Source: Desulfarculaceae bacterium (GTDB lineage Bacteria > Desulfobacterota > Desulfarculia > Desulfarculales > Desulfarculaceae). Taken from it: 64,000 nucleotides of DNA. This document shows positions 7,650-15,416 of the stretch, in pieces; within the stretch, counting starts at the first letter, position 1; every line of letters starts with the position of its first letter. The notes below the pieces were generated by a model. It searched no databases. It saw only the letters and a list, made by a program, of their open reading frames with translations, and was not told the DNA's origin. The stretch covers positions 1-64,000 of the forward strand of contig JAIPDO010000005.1 in the NCBI GenBank assembly GCA_021737645.1, read 5' to 3'. The translations under genes were made by a program, and so were the position numbers.

Positions 7650-8728
7650 AAACGTCGGCTTCCCATTCGCGCGGCGCGCACCGCCACCAACTCGGCGATG
7701 ATGCTTATGGCAATCTCCTCGGGGGTTTCCGCCCCAATGGCCAGCCCGATAGGCGAATGCACCTGTTCCAGTTGCCCGGTGGTGACGCCTTCCTCGCTCA
7801 GGGCCTTGTAGATCATGGCCCGTTTGCGCTTGGAGCCGATCATGCCCACATAGGCGGCATTTTGCTTCAAGGACTGGGCCAAAACCTCCTTATCGAAGAG
7901 GTGGCCCCGGGTGACGATCACGATGTATGCCTCCGGGCCCAAACTCTCGCCCGCCAGGACCGTTTCCAGGGGGCGGTTCCAAATCTCACGGGCCTGGGGA
8001 AAACGCAGGCGGTTGGCCCACTCGGGCCGGTCGTCGGCCACCACCAGGCCGAAGCCCGCCATGGCCGCCAGGGGCGCCAGCTTCTGGCTCACATGCCCCC
8101 CGCCGAAGATATAAACCACCGGCTGAGTGGCGATGGGCTCCAGGAGCAACGGCGCGGGCAGATAGGCGGCTCCGGGGCCGTCCCACAGACGCTGCACGCT
8201 GCGCCCGGCAGAGCCCAGTTCCTCGCCCAAGGCGGCCAGCAGGCCGTCCGCCTGGGGCAGGGAGCCCAGGGCGGGATGCCCCGCGCGCAAAAGTAGCTTG
8301 CGGCCGGACGCGGTGGGCCCGCCACCGGTGACCATCATGGTGGCCAGCAAGGCCCGTCCGCCTTCGCCCGCGGCCTGGGCCGCGGCCTGGTACAGGGCCA
8401 GGTTTTCCGGATCATCGGCCGAAACCGGGTCCAGATAGACGTCCAAGTCGCCGCCGCAGATCATCTCGGTGTCGGCCACGTCGGCGCCCATCAGGCGGTA
8501 GTGCATCAATTCGGAGCGTCCCAGATCCAGAGCCAAGCCGGCCTTTTCAATGACCTGGGCCTCGAAGTTGCCCCCGCCGATGGTGCCCCAAAACTCGCCG
8601 CCACGCCGCACGAAAAAACGGCTGCCCGCCGAACGCGGGGCAGAGCCTTTTTGTCCGATTATGGTGGCCAGACACAGGCTGTTGCCCTGGGCCAGTTCTT
8701 GACTAACTGCTGCCAGAAAATCACGCAT
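7646..8728 (-). CDS. xdhC: XdhC-family molybdoenzyme maturation protein
   Basis: A 360-aa XdhC/CoxI-type protein. The N-terminal XdhC_CoxI domain has the conserved GSAPRSAGSR stretch (about 28-37) and GTIGGGNFE. The C-terminal domain is Rossmann-like (VYIFGGGHVSQKLAPLA, then VVADDR and TRGHLFD). XdhC proteins insert and sulfurate the molybdenum cofactor of xanthine-dehydrogenase-type enzymes. No such enzyme lies in the window, so the client must be elsewhere. The gene starts after a 105-bp gap from the stress protein gene, which holds an AT-rich segment around 8775-8790 that may be a promoter. Confidence 0.85.
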   Translation of the reverse strand: MRDFLAAVSQELAQGNSLCLATIIGQKGSAPRSAGSRFFVRRGGEFWGTIGGGNFEAQVIEKAGLALDLGRSELMHYRLMGADVADTEMICGGDLDVYLDPVSADDPENLALYQAAAQAAGEGGRALLATMMVTGGGPTASGRKLLLRAGHPALGSLPQADGLLAALGEELGSAGRSVQRLWDGPGAAYLPAPLLLEPIATQPVVYIFGGGHVSQKLAPLAAMAGFGLVVADDRPEWANRLRFPQAREIWNRPLETVLAGESLGPEAYIVIVTRGHLFDKEVLAQSLKQNAAYVGMIGSKRKRAMIYKALSEEGVTTGQLEQVHSPIGLAIGAETPEEIAISIIAELVAVRAARMGSRRL

Positions 8729-8833
8729 AGCTGTTTTTCACAACGGACCTCCCCGAGGTCGGCCCGGAAGTAGTTAATATAACTATATACCATCCGGCGG
8801 AATTTTACCCGGCCCAGGGAGTGACGCGATCTC

Positions 8834-9298
8834 CTAGCCGGTAGGCGCGTCCGCGGGGGGCCTGGCCACCAGCACGGAGCAGGGTGCTTTGCGAACCATC
8901 TTTTGGGCGGTGGAGCCGAACACGGTTTCCGCCAGCCCGCTCACCCCGGTGCTGCCCACGACCAGCAGGTCCGCGTCTTCTTCCCTGGCCAAGCGGTTGA
9001 GCTCCCGGGCGGGGTCGCCTTCCAGCAGGCGGACCTTCATGTCCACCTCGGGGGCGGCTTTCTGCCGCCGCTCCTCCAGCGCCTGTTGGCAAGACTCCTG
9101 GAGGCCCTGGCGCAGGGCCAGGGTGGTCTGGTTGACCACGAACTCGTCCAGCAGGGGATTGGGGGTGACCAAGGGAGGGAGCACGTGCACCAGCATTAGC
9201 CGGGCCTGGTGCTGACTGGCCAGGGTTGTGGCCTGGCGTAAGGCCTCCTCGGCTCCGGGGGAAAAGTCGGTGGCGGCTATGATGCTTTTAAAGCGCAT
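8834..9298 (-). CDS. Universal stress protein (UspA family)
   Basis: A single-domain 154-aa Usp. It opens with IIAATDFSPGAEEAL, and the ATP-binding signature VVGSTGVSGLAETVFGST is near residue 115-135. Proteins with this motif bind ATP and act in stress survival; the target is usually unknown. It follows mlaD by only 12 bp, so it is probably co-transcribed with the lipid-transport genes. Confidence 0.88.
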   Translation of the reverse strand: MRFKSIIAATDFSPGAEEALRQATTLASQHQARLMLVHVLPPLVTPNPLLDEFVVNQTTLALRQGLQESCQQALEERRQKAAPEVDMKVRLLEGDPARELNRLAREEDADLLVVGSTGVSGLAETVFGSTAQKMVRKAPCSVLVARPPADAPTG

Positions 9299-9310
9299 GA
9301 CAAACCCATC

Positions 9311-10816
9311 CTAAGGTGTGGAAGGGGCGCTGGTAAGCAGGAACTTGATGTCGTCATCGGAGAAGTAGATGCCACCGCCCATGAAGAATGAGGTATTGCC
9401 GTCGTCGCTGACGATGTCATCCACGCCCGCGGAAAGAAAAAAGGAGTTCCAAAAATCGTAGCTGGCCGCGAAGCGCACCCTGGGGTTGGTGTCCTTGCGC
9501 CACTCGTAGGCTTCCAGGGTCAGCTTGAGCTTATCGTTGAACAGGTAATAGTCCGCGCCCAGGCCACCGGTGGAGGAGAAGATGCCCGCCCTGAGGGTGA
9601 GGTCCCAAAAGCGCTTGCCGAACTGCACGTTGAAGGTCAGGTCGTCGCGGTTGTAGGTGACGCCGGTGGTTTCGGTCTTGGTGACCACCCCGTCCACGTC
9701 CACCGTCTTGTAGCTCTTGGTCTCTGAGCGCTTGCCCCGGGGGTCATCCACCACGCCGACAAGGAAGAACTTGTCGGCTTTGGGCTGTAGGCGCAGGTTG
9801 AGTTCGCTTCTAAGCGACTCCTCCTTGAACACGTACTCGCCCCGATACTCCACGAACACCTTCCAGGCGTCGGCTCGGGCCAGATAATCGTTTATGGAGG
9901 TCAAGGCGTCGTCGATCTTGGTCACCGTGGTGTCGTCGTTGACCAGCTTGCCGATGGTGCCTTCGCCCTTTTCGATCTTTTTGCTGACTTGCTTCAGCGA
10001 GGCCAGGGTGGAGTTGAGGTCGTCGATGGTTTGCTTGTTGTTGATCAGTTTGCCGATGGTGCCCTCGCCCTTGTCCACCTTGGTCATCACCGAATTGAGC
10101 GAGGCGATGGTCTTTTGCATCTGCACGCTGGCTATCTGGAAATTCTTGATGGTCTCGCTCAGCGCCTTCTTGTTGTCGCTGCTCAGGTCGCTGAGATCGC
10201 CGGTGAAGCGGTCCATATTGGTCACGATGCGGTTCAGGCGCGCCTCGTTGTCGTTCACCACCGTCTTGAGGCTGCCGGTCAACTCGCGCAGGTTGGCCAG
10301 GGCCTCGCTGATATTGCGGGTGGACTCAGGCGAAGCGATGGAAACCTTGAGGGATTCGGTGATCTGGCGAATGTTGTCGGCCACCTCGCCCACCCGGGCC
10401 ATCACCTGGTCCAGGTCGGTGGGCACGCTGGCCCTGTTGATCTGCTGGCCGTCCTTTAGTTTGGGGGCGGCCGGGGTGCCCGGCTCCATGGCCACGTACT
10501 TGTCGCCCAAGACCCCCCGGGTGCGGATAAGAGCGCTGACGTCCTGAGCCAGGGGGACGTCCTTGGAGATCAACATGGTCACCCTGGCCTTGCCGTGATC
10601 CAGGGCGATTTTCTCCACTTGGCCGATCTGGATGCCGGCCATCTCCACCGGGGCCATCTTCTTGAGACCCGTGGCCTGGTCGAACACCGCGTAGACCTCG
10701 TAGCCCTCGGGACCACCTATCTTGAACGATCCCAGGCGGATGGTCATATAAGCCAAAACGGCCAGTCCCACCAACACGAAGATGCCGACCTTGGCCTCTG
10801 TGGAAACTCCGGACAT
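9311..10816 (-). CDS. mlaD: MlaD-type MCE protein with C-terminal barrel-like domain
   Basis: A 501-aa MCE-family substrate-binding subunit of an Mla lipid transporter, more than twice the length of E. coli MlaD. There is one membrane anchor (about 8-25), an MCE domain (about 36-115), then a long helical coiled-coil region (135-315). That region contains two copies of GEGTIGKL (250-257 and 284-291). The last 180 residues (about 317-495) alternate polar and hydrophobic residues in short strands with many aromatics (FRVRF-like, YDFWNSFFLSAG), like an outer-membrane beta barrel. This suggests a protein reaching from inner to outer membrane. The start is supported by GGAGG 4 nt before ATG. Confidence 0.85.
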   Translation of the reverse strand: MSGVSTEAKVGIFVLVGLAVLAYMTIRLGSFKIGGPEGYEVYAVFDQATGLKKMAPVEMAGIQIGQVEKIALDHGKARVTMLISKDVPLAQDVSALIRTRGVLGDKYVAMEPGTPAAPKLKDGQQINRASVPTDLDQVMARVGEVADNIRQITESLKVSIASPESTRNISEALANLRELTGSLKTVVNDNEARLNRIVTNMDRFTGDLSDLSSDNKKALSETIKNFQIASVQMQKTIASLNSVMTKVDKGEGTIGKLINNKQTIDDLNSTLASLKQVSKKIEKGEGTIGKLVNDDTTVTKIDDALTSINDYLARADAWKVFVEYRGEYVFKEESLRSELNLRLQPKADKFFLVGVVDDPRGKRSETKSYKTVDVDGVVTKTETTGVTYNRDDLTFNVQFGKRFWDLTLRAGIFSSTGGLGADYYLFNDKLKLTLEAYEWRKDTNPRVRFAASYDFWNSFFLSAGVDDIVSDDGNTSFFMGGGIYFSDDDIKFLLTSAPSTP

Positions 10817-10873
10817 GATGCCTCCGGTGAATGCGGCTCTTAGTATATAACGTATCCGGCCCTGTTGGCCGGT

Positions 10874-11638
10874 TTATATAACCTCTATTGGTCCCTCGGC
10901 CCGCCCGTGGATGAACTGCTGGACCACCTCGTCGGGGCTGTCGCGTATCTCATCAGGGGTGCCTTGGGCAATAATTTTGCCCTGATAGAGCATGGCGATG
11001 TTCTGGCCCACCTGGTAGGCCCCCTCAATGTCGTGGCTGATGACCACCGAAGTGACCCCCAGCTTCTTCTGGGTATCGGCTATGAGCCGGTTGATGGCCG
11101 CCGACAGCGGCGGGTCCAGGCCGGTGGTGGGCTCGTCATAGAGGATTATCTCCGGCTCCAGGGCGATGGCCCTAGCCAGGCCCACCCTCTTGCGCATGCC
11201 CCCGCTGAGTTCGCTGGGCATCTTGTGCTCCACCCCCGGCAGGCCCACCATGGCCAACTTTTCCGACACCTTCTCACGCACCTGCTTCTCGGAGAGATTG
11301 GTGTGCTCCCTGAGGGGGAAGGCCACGTTGTCCACCACGGTCATAGAGTCGAACAAGGCGGCCTCTTGAAAGAGCATGCCGAAACGCCGCCGCACCTCAT
11401 TGAGTTGGTGGTCGCTCATGCGCACGATGTCTCCGCCATCCACCAGCACCTGGCCCTGGTCCGGTTTTATCAGGCCGATCATGTGCTTGAGCATCACGCT
11501 CTTGCCCCCGCCGGAGCGGCCGATAATCACCGTGGTCTGGCCCCTGGGAATGCCCAGGTTGATCCCCTTGAGAACCTGTTGGGAGCCAAAGGCCTTGTAA
11601 ATGCCGGCCAGCTCGATGATGTTGCCGTTTTCGCTCAT
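10874..11638 (-). CDS. mlaF: Mla lipid transporter ATP-binding protein
   Basis: A 254-aa ABC ATPase. Walker A IIGRSGGGKS (about 38-47), signature LSGGMRKRVGLAR, Walker B IILYDEPTTGLDP and the switch His in VVISHD are all present. The form LSGGMRKR and the D-E-P-T-T-G-L-D-P run are typical of MlaF/Ttg2A. It drives phospholipid movement between membranes with the MlaE permease and the MCE protein. It sits 8 bp after mlaE. Confidence 0.93.
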   Translation of the reverse strand: MSENGNIIELAGIYKAFGSQQVLKGINLGIPRGQTTVIIGRSGGGKSVMLKHMIGLIKPDQGQVLVDGGDIVRMSDHQLNEVRRRFGMLFQEAALFDSMTVVDNVAFPLREHTNLSEKQVREKVSEKLAMVGLPGVEHKMPSELSGGMRKRVGLARAIALEPEIILYDEPTTGLDPPLSAAINRLIADTQKKLGVTSVVISHDIEGAYQVGQNIAMLYQGKIIAQGTPDEIRDSPDEVVQQFIHGRAEGPIEVI

Positions 11639-11645
11639 TAAGTTC

Positions 11646-12422
11646 CTAGAACATTATCGCGGTGAGCACGTAGTCCGAGGCCAGAATCAGCACGCTGCCC
11701 AAAACCACCGCGCGGGTGGTGGCCCGGCCCACGCCTTCGGCGCCGCCGGAGGTGTAAAAGCCCTTGAAACATCCCACCAGGGAAAGAATCAGGCCGAAGA
11801 AAGCCGCCTTCACCAGGCCCATGGAGATGTCCGAGAAATCCATATATTCGATTATTTTAGAGATGAAGATGCCGTGGTTGATACCCAGCAGTCCCACCCC
11901 CACCACGTAGGCCCCCACTATGCCGACGAAATCGGCGATGATGGTGAGCACCGGCAGCATGGCCACCGAGGCCAGAATGCGCGGCACCACCAAATATTGC
12001 ACCGGATTGACCGCCATGACGTACAAGGCGTCGATCTGCTCGGTGACCCGCATGGTGCCCACTTCGGCGGCCATGGCGCTGCCCGCCCGCCCGGTGACCA
12101 TCAGGGAGGTGAGCACCGGGCCCAACTCGCGGGTCAGGGCCAGGGCCACGGTGGAGCCCACCAGGCTCTCGGCCCCGAACAGGGAAAAGCCGTGGTAGCT
12201 CTGAAGGGCGAAAACCCCGCCGGTGAAAGCCCCGGTGAGGATGGTGACGCCCAGGGAGCCGATCCCCACGAATTCCATCTGCTTCATGAGCAGACGAAAA
12301 CGAAAAGGCGGACGTATCAGCCACAAGGCTGATTGAAGGAAAAGCAGGAGCAATTCACCGGCTTCATCCAGCCAGCGAAGGAATTTCCCTCCCACATATT
12401 CCATTGGGCGCAACATGCCCAT
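11646..12422 (-). CDS. mlaE: Mla lipid transporter permease
   Basis: A 258-aa MlaE/YrbE-type permease. It has an amphipathic N-terminal helix, then about five membrane segments with family hallmarks (MEFVGIGSL, ELGPVLTSLMVTGRAGSAMAAE, MRVTEQIDAL). I chose the ATG at 12422, which has GGAG 11 nt upstream; the open frame extends to 12473 with no support. It is the first gene of mlaEFD-usp and lies behind a strong promoter at 12482-12510. No mlaB or mlaC gene is adjacent. Confidence 0.92.
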   Translation of the reverse strand: MGMLRPMEYVGGKFLRWLDEAGELLLLFLQSALWLIRPPFRFRLLMKQMEFVGIGSLGVTILTGAFTGGVFALQSYHGFSLFGAESLVGSTVALALTRELGPVLTSLMVTGRAGSAMAAEVGTMRVTEQIDALYVMAVNPVQYLVVPRILASVAMLPVLTIIADFVGIVGAYVVGVGLLGINHGIFISKIIEYMDFSDISMGLVKAAFFGLILSLVGCFKGFYTSGGAEGVGRATTRAVVLGSVLILASDYVLTAIMF

Positions 12423-12481
12423 GGCAGCTTCTTCTCCACGGCGGCACCATGGTCTGGGCCGATAAGGGTTCAACGTTTCCC

Positions 12482-12510
12482 ACTATATGGGTCCCTTGAG
12501 ACGCCGTCAA
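12482..12510 (-). promoter_or_regulatory. Promoter of the mlaEFD operon
   Basis: On the minus strand TTGACG (12505-12510) and TATAGT (12482-12487) are separated by exactly 17 bp, close to the sigma70 consensus. The predicted start is near 12475, giving a leader of about 53 nt before mlaE. It is divergent from the thiamin promoter 40 bp away. Confidence 0.72.
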
Positions 12511-12550
12511 GAAACGATGGCGTAACAATGGTAATCACGCCGCGGCGGCC

Positions 12551-12579
12551 TTGACGCTGGCCCACCCTCTTGATAGTGT
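12551..12579 (+). promoter_or_regulatory. Promoter of the thiamin operon
   Basis: TTGACG (12551-12556) and TAGTGT (12574-12579) are 17 bp apart. The predicted start, near 12586, coincides with the first base of the TPP riboswitch, which supports the assignment. The -10 box is weak. Confidence 0.5.
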
Positions 12580-12585
12580 TGCTGC

Positions 12586-12685
12586 GTGGGCCGGGGGGTG
12601 CCTCCAACGAGGCTGAGAGCGACGCCCAGGGCGGCGCGACCCCTAGAACCTGATCCGGTTAATTCCGGCGTAGGGAACGGCCCGC
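12586..12685 (+). ncRNA. TPP riboswitch (THI element)
   Basis: All conserved blocks of the thiamin-pyrophosphate aptamer are present in order: GGGGTGCC, GGCTGAGA, ACCCCTAGAACCTGATCCGG, then TTAATTCCGGCGTAGGGAACGG. The outer stem P1 is formed by GGGCCG (12588-12593) with CGGCCC (12678-12683). It lies in the leader of thiDN-thiC and should shut these genes down when TPP is abundant. A possible terminator at 12721-12754 would be the expression platform. Confidence 0.95.
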
Positions 12686-12720
12686 CCGTTTAAGGAGCTT
12701 TTTAGCACCCTGACCGAGCG

Positions 12721-12754
12721 GGGCCGCCAACTACGGCGGCCCTTCACTATTTTT
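12721..12754 (+). terminator. Probable riboswitch-controlled terminator
   Basis: GGGCCGCC (12721-12728) and GGCGGCCC (12735-12742) form a perfect 8-bp hairpin with a 6-nt loop, followed by TTCACTATTTTT. It ends 17 nt before the thiDN start codon, between aptamer and gene. The T-run is interrupted, so transcriptional termination is likely but not certain; the hairpin could also hide the GGGAGG ribosome-binding site indirectly. Confidence 0.5.
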
Positions 12755-12771
12755 ATGGGAGGTTCCCACCC

Positions 12772-14115
12772 ATGACCCCAGCCAGGGTCTTGATAATAGC
12801 CGGTTCCGACAGCGGTGGCGGGGCCGGCATCCAAGCCGACCTCAAGGCGGCGGCGGCCCTGGGAGCCCACGCCATGACCGTGGTCACCGCGCTGACCGCC
12901 CAAAACACCCGCGAGGTGCGCGGGGTGCACCCGGTGCCCCTGGACTTCGTGGAGCAGCAGTTCGCCGCCGTGGCCGAGGACATCGGCATGGACGCGGTGA
13001 AAACCGGCATGCTGCACTCGGCCGAGCTGGTGGATCTGGTGGCCGGGCTGCTGGCTCTGGTCAAGGTTCCGGTGGTGGTGGACCCGGTGATGATGGCCAA
13101 GGGCGGCAGCCGCCTGCTGGACCCCGAGGCGGTGGATGCGGTGAAAACCAAGCTTCTGCCCAAGGCATCGCTGGTCACCCCCAACCTGGACGAGGCCGAA
13201 GCCCTGTTGGGAAGGCCGGTCAGGGACCGGGCGGCCATGGAAGAGGCGGCCACCGAGTTGGTGGCCCTGGGGGCGGGCGCGGCCATGGTAAAAGGCGGCC
13301 ATCTGGCCGGCCAGCCGGGAGATGTGCTCTTTGACGGCAAGCAGAGCTATTTTTTCAGCGCCCCGCGCATAGACACCCCACACACCCACGGCACCGGCTG
13401 CACCCTGGCCTCGGCCATCGCTTCCCTCTTGGCACAGGGCTGGGACTTGGCCCCGGCGCTGCAGCGGGCTCGTCTGTTGGTGCGCCGGGCCATTACCGGC
13501 GGGCTGGTGCTGGGGCACGGCCACGGCCCGGTGAACGCCCTGGCCGACCTGGGGCCGCGCCTGGAGCTGGGCCCTTGCCTGGCCGAGATGGACGCGGCCA
13601 TCGAGCGCATGGAAGGGGTGCCCGGCCTGGGGGACATGATCCCCGAGGTGCGCGGCCAGTTGGGCTACGCCCTGCCCGGGGCCCAATCGGCCCAGGAGGT
13701 CTTGGCCGTGGCCGGGCGCATCACCAACATCGGCCCGCTGCTCAAGGCAGCCGGGCCGGTGCGCCCCGGAGCCAGCAGCCACGTGGCCAAAATCGTGTTG
13801 GCGGCCATGACCGTGGACCCGGGCATGCGCGCGGCCATGGCCTGCCGCTTCGACGAGGCCCTGGTTGCCCGGGCCAAGGACCTGGGCTGGACGGTGGGGG
13901 AGTTTTCCCGGGCCGACGAGCCCCCCGAGGTGAAAAAGCTGGAAGGCTCCTCCCTTGAGTGGGGAACCAGCAACGTTATAGAGCGCCTGGGCCTGGTGCC
14001 CGAGGTGATATTTGACCGCGGCGAGTCCGGCAAAGAGCCGGTACTCAGACTTTTGGCCCGCAATCCGGGCGCAATCGTGGATCGGCTGCTACTTTTGGCC
14101 GGCCAGGGAGCATGA
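12772..14115 (+). CDS. thiDN: Bifunctional HMP-P kinase / ThiN thiamin-phosphate synthase
   Basis: A 447-aa fusion. Residues 1-265 are ThiD (GSDSGGGAGIQADLKA near 10-25, DPVMMAKGG, GTGCTLASAIA), which phosphorylates hydroxymethylpyrimidine (phosphate). Residues about 275-447 are ThiN, an archaeal-type thiamin-phosphate synthase unrelated to ThiE (NIGPLLKAAG, RPGASSHVAKI, ACRFDE, FDRG). The ThiD-ThiN fusion is known in archaea and some anaerobic bacteria and replaces ThiE. It is preceded by the TPP riboswitch and overlaps thiC in ATGA. Confidence 0.92.
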   Translation: MTPARVLIIAGSDSGGGAGIQADLKAAAALGAHAMTVVTALTAQNTREVRGVHPVPLDFVEQQFAAVAEDIGMDAVKTGMLHSAELVDLVAGLLALVKVPVVVDPVMMAKGGSRLLDPEAVDAVKTKLLPKASLVTPNLDEAEALLGRPVRDRAAMEEAATELVALGAGAAMVKGGHLAGQPGDVLFDGKQSYFFSAPRIDTPHTHGTGCTLASAIASLLAQGWDLAPALQRARLLVRRAITGGLVLGHGHGPVNALADLGPRLELGPCLAEMDAAIERMEGVPGLGDMIPEVRGQLGYALPGAQSAQEVLAVAGRITNIGPLLKAAGPVRPGASSHVAKIVLAAMTVDPGMRAAMACRFDEALVARAKDLGWTVGEFSRADEPPEVKKLEGSSLEWGTSNVIERLGLVPEVIFDRGESGKEPVLRLLARNPGAIVDRLLLLAGQGA

Positions 14116-14117
14116 TC

Positions 14118-15413
14118 ATGAGCGAAACTCAACTGCAAGCGGCCCGGGCAGGCAAGATTACCCCGGCCATGGAAAAAGTTGCCGCCATCGAGGGGCAAGA
14201 CGCCGAAAACATCCGCGAACTGGTGGCCCAGGGCAAAATAGCCATCCCGGCCAACCCCGGCCACACCCGCCTGGTGCCCTGCGGGGTGGGGTCCGGCCTT
14301 ACGGTCAAGGTCAACGCCAACCTGGGCTCCAGCCCGGACCGTTGCGATACGGCCGAGGAGGCCGAGAAGCTCTCCGCCGCCCTGGAGGCCGGGGCCGACG
14401 CGGTGATGGACCTGTCCACCGGCGGCGACCTTACCGCCATGCGCCGCCAGGTCCTGGACCTGAGCCCGGTGCCGGTGGGCACGGTGCCCATCTACCAGGC
14501 CGCGGTGGAAGTGACCGCCGAGGGCCGGGGCATCATCGACATCACCGCCGAAGACCTGTTCCGGGTGATCGAGCAGCAGGCCGCCGAGGGGGTGGACTTC
14601 ATGACCGTGCACTGCGGGGTCACTCGCGCGGCGGTGGAACATCTGCGCTCAGAGGGGCGCATCACCGACGTGGTGAGCCGGGGCGGCTCTTTTTTGACCT
14701 GCTGGATGCTGGCCAATGAGAAGGAAAACCCCCTGTACGAGCAGTACGACCGCTTGCTGGACATCTGCCTGGCCCACGACGTAACCCTGTCTTTGGGCGA
14801 TGGCCTTCGGCCCGGCTGCCTGGCCGATGCCACCGACCGGGCCCAGGTGAGCGAACTTATTACCCTGGGGGCCCTGACCCAGCGGGCCTGGGACGCGGGC
14901 GTGCAGGTGATGATCGAAGGGCCGGGCCACGTGCCCCTGGACCAGGTGCAGGCCAACGTGGTGCTGCAAAAGCGCTTGTGCCACGAAGCGCCCTTCTACG
15001 TGCTGGGCCCTCTGGTCACCGACATCGCCGCCGGGCACGACCACGTCGCCTGCGCCATCGGCGGAGCCCTGGCCGCCTGGGCCGGGGCCGACTTCCTGTG
15101 CTACGTGACCCCCAGCGAACATCTGGCCTTACCCGGCCCCAATGATGTATATAAAGGAGTGATAACCACGCGCATCGCGGCCCACGCGGCGGATATCGCC
15201 AGGGGCAACAAGGCGGCCATCGCCCGGGACCGGGCCATGGCCCAGGCCCGCAAGGCCATGGACTGGGACACCATGTTCAACCTATGCTTGGACCCCAAGA
15301 CCGCCAAGGCCATGCGCGCGGGCAGCCCTCCCGGCGAAGAGGAGGTCTGCACCATGTGCGGCAAGTACTGCGCCATGAAACTGGTGAACGAGCACCTGCA
15401 CGGGAAGGAATAA
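14118..15413 (+). CDS. thiC: Phosphomethylpyrimidine synthase ThiC
   Basis: A 431-aa short-form ThiC. It converts aminoimidazole ribotide to HMP-phosphate by radical SAM chemistry. Recognisable segments include VPCGVGSGLTVKVNAN, MDLSTGGD, VPIYQAA, MTVHCGVT and EGPGHVPLDQ. The C-terminus holds the cluster motif C-x2-C-x3-C (CTMCGKYC); the long proteobacterial form uses C-x2-C-x4-C. Two ATGs are possible. The second, at 14118, has AGGGAG 7 nt upstream, and the first (14112) overlaps the thiDN stop. Product feeds ThiD next door. Confidence 0.95.
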   Translation: MSETQLQAARAGKITPAMEKVAAIEGQDAENIRELVAQGKIAIPANPGHTRLVPCGVGSGLTVKVNANLGSSPDRCDTAEEAEKLSAALEAGADAVMDLSTGGDLTAMRRQVLDLSPVPVGTVPIYQAAVEVTAEGRGIIDITAEDLFRVIEQQAAEGVDFMTVHCGVTRAAVEHLRSEGRITDVVSRGGSFLTCWMLANEKENPLYEQYDRLLDICLAHDVTLSLGDGLRPGCLADATDRAQVSELITLGALTQRAWDAGVQVMIEGPGHVPLDQVQANVVLQKRLCHEAPFYVLGPLVTDIAAGHDHVACAIGGALAAWAGADFLCYVTPSEHLALPGPNDVYKGVITTRIAAHAADIARGNKAAIARDRAMAQARKAMDWDTMFNLCLDPKTAKAMRAGSPPGEEEVCTMCGKYCAMKLVNEHLHGKE

Positions 15414-15416
15414 GAC

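Noticed and set aside
12643-13782. 379-codon minus-strand frame opposite thiDN
   Set aside because: Shadow of the real thiDN gene; it has no signal and would cross the TPP riboswitch.
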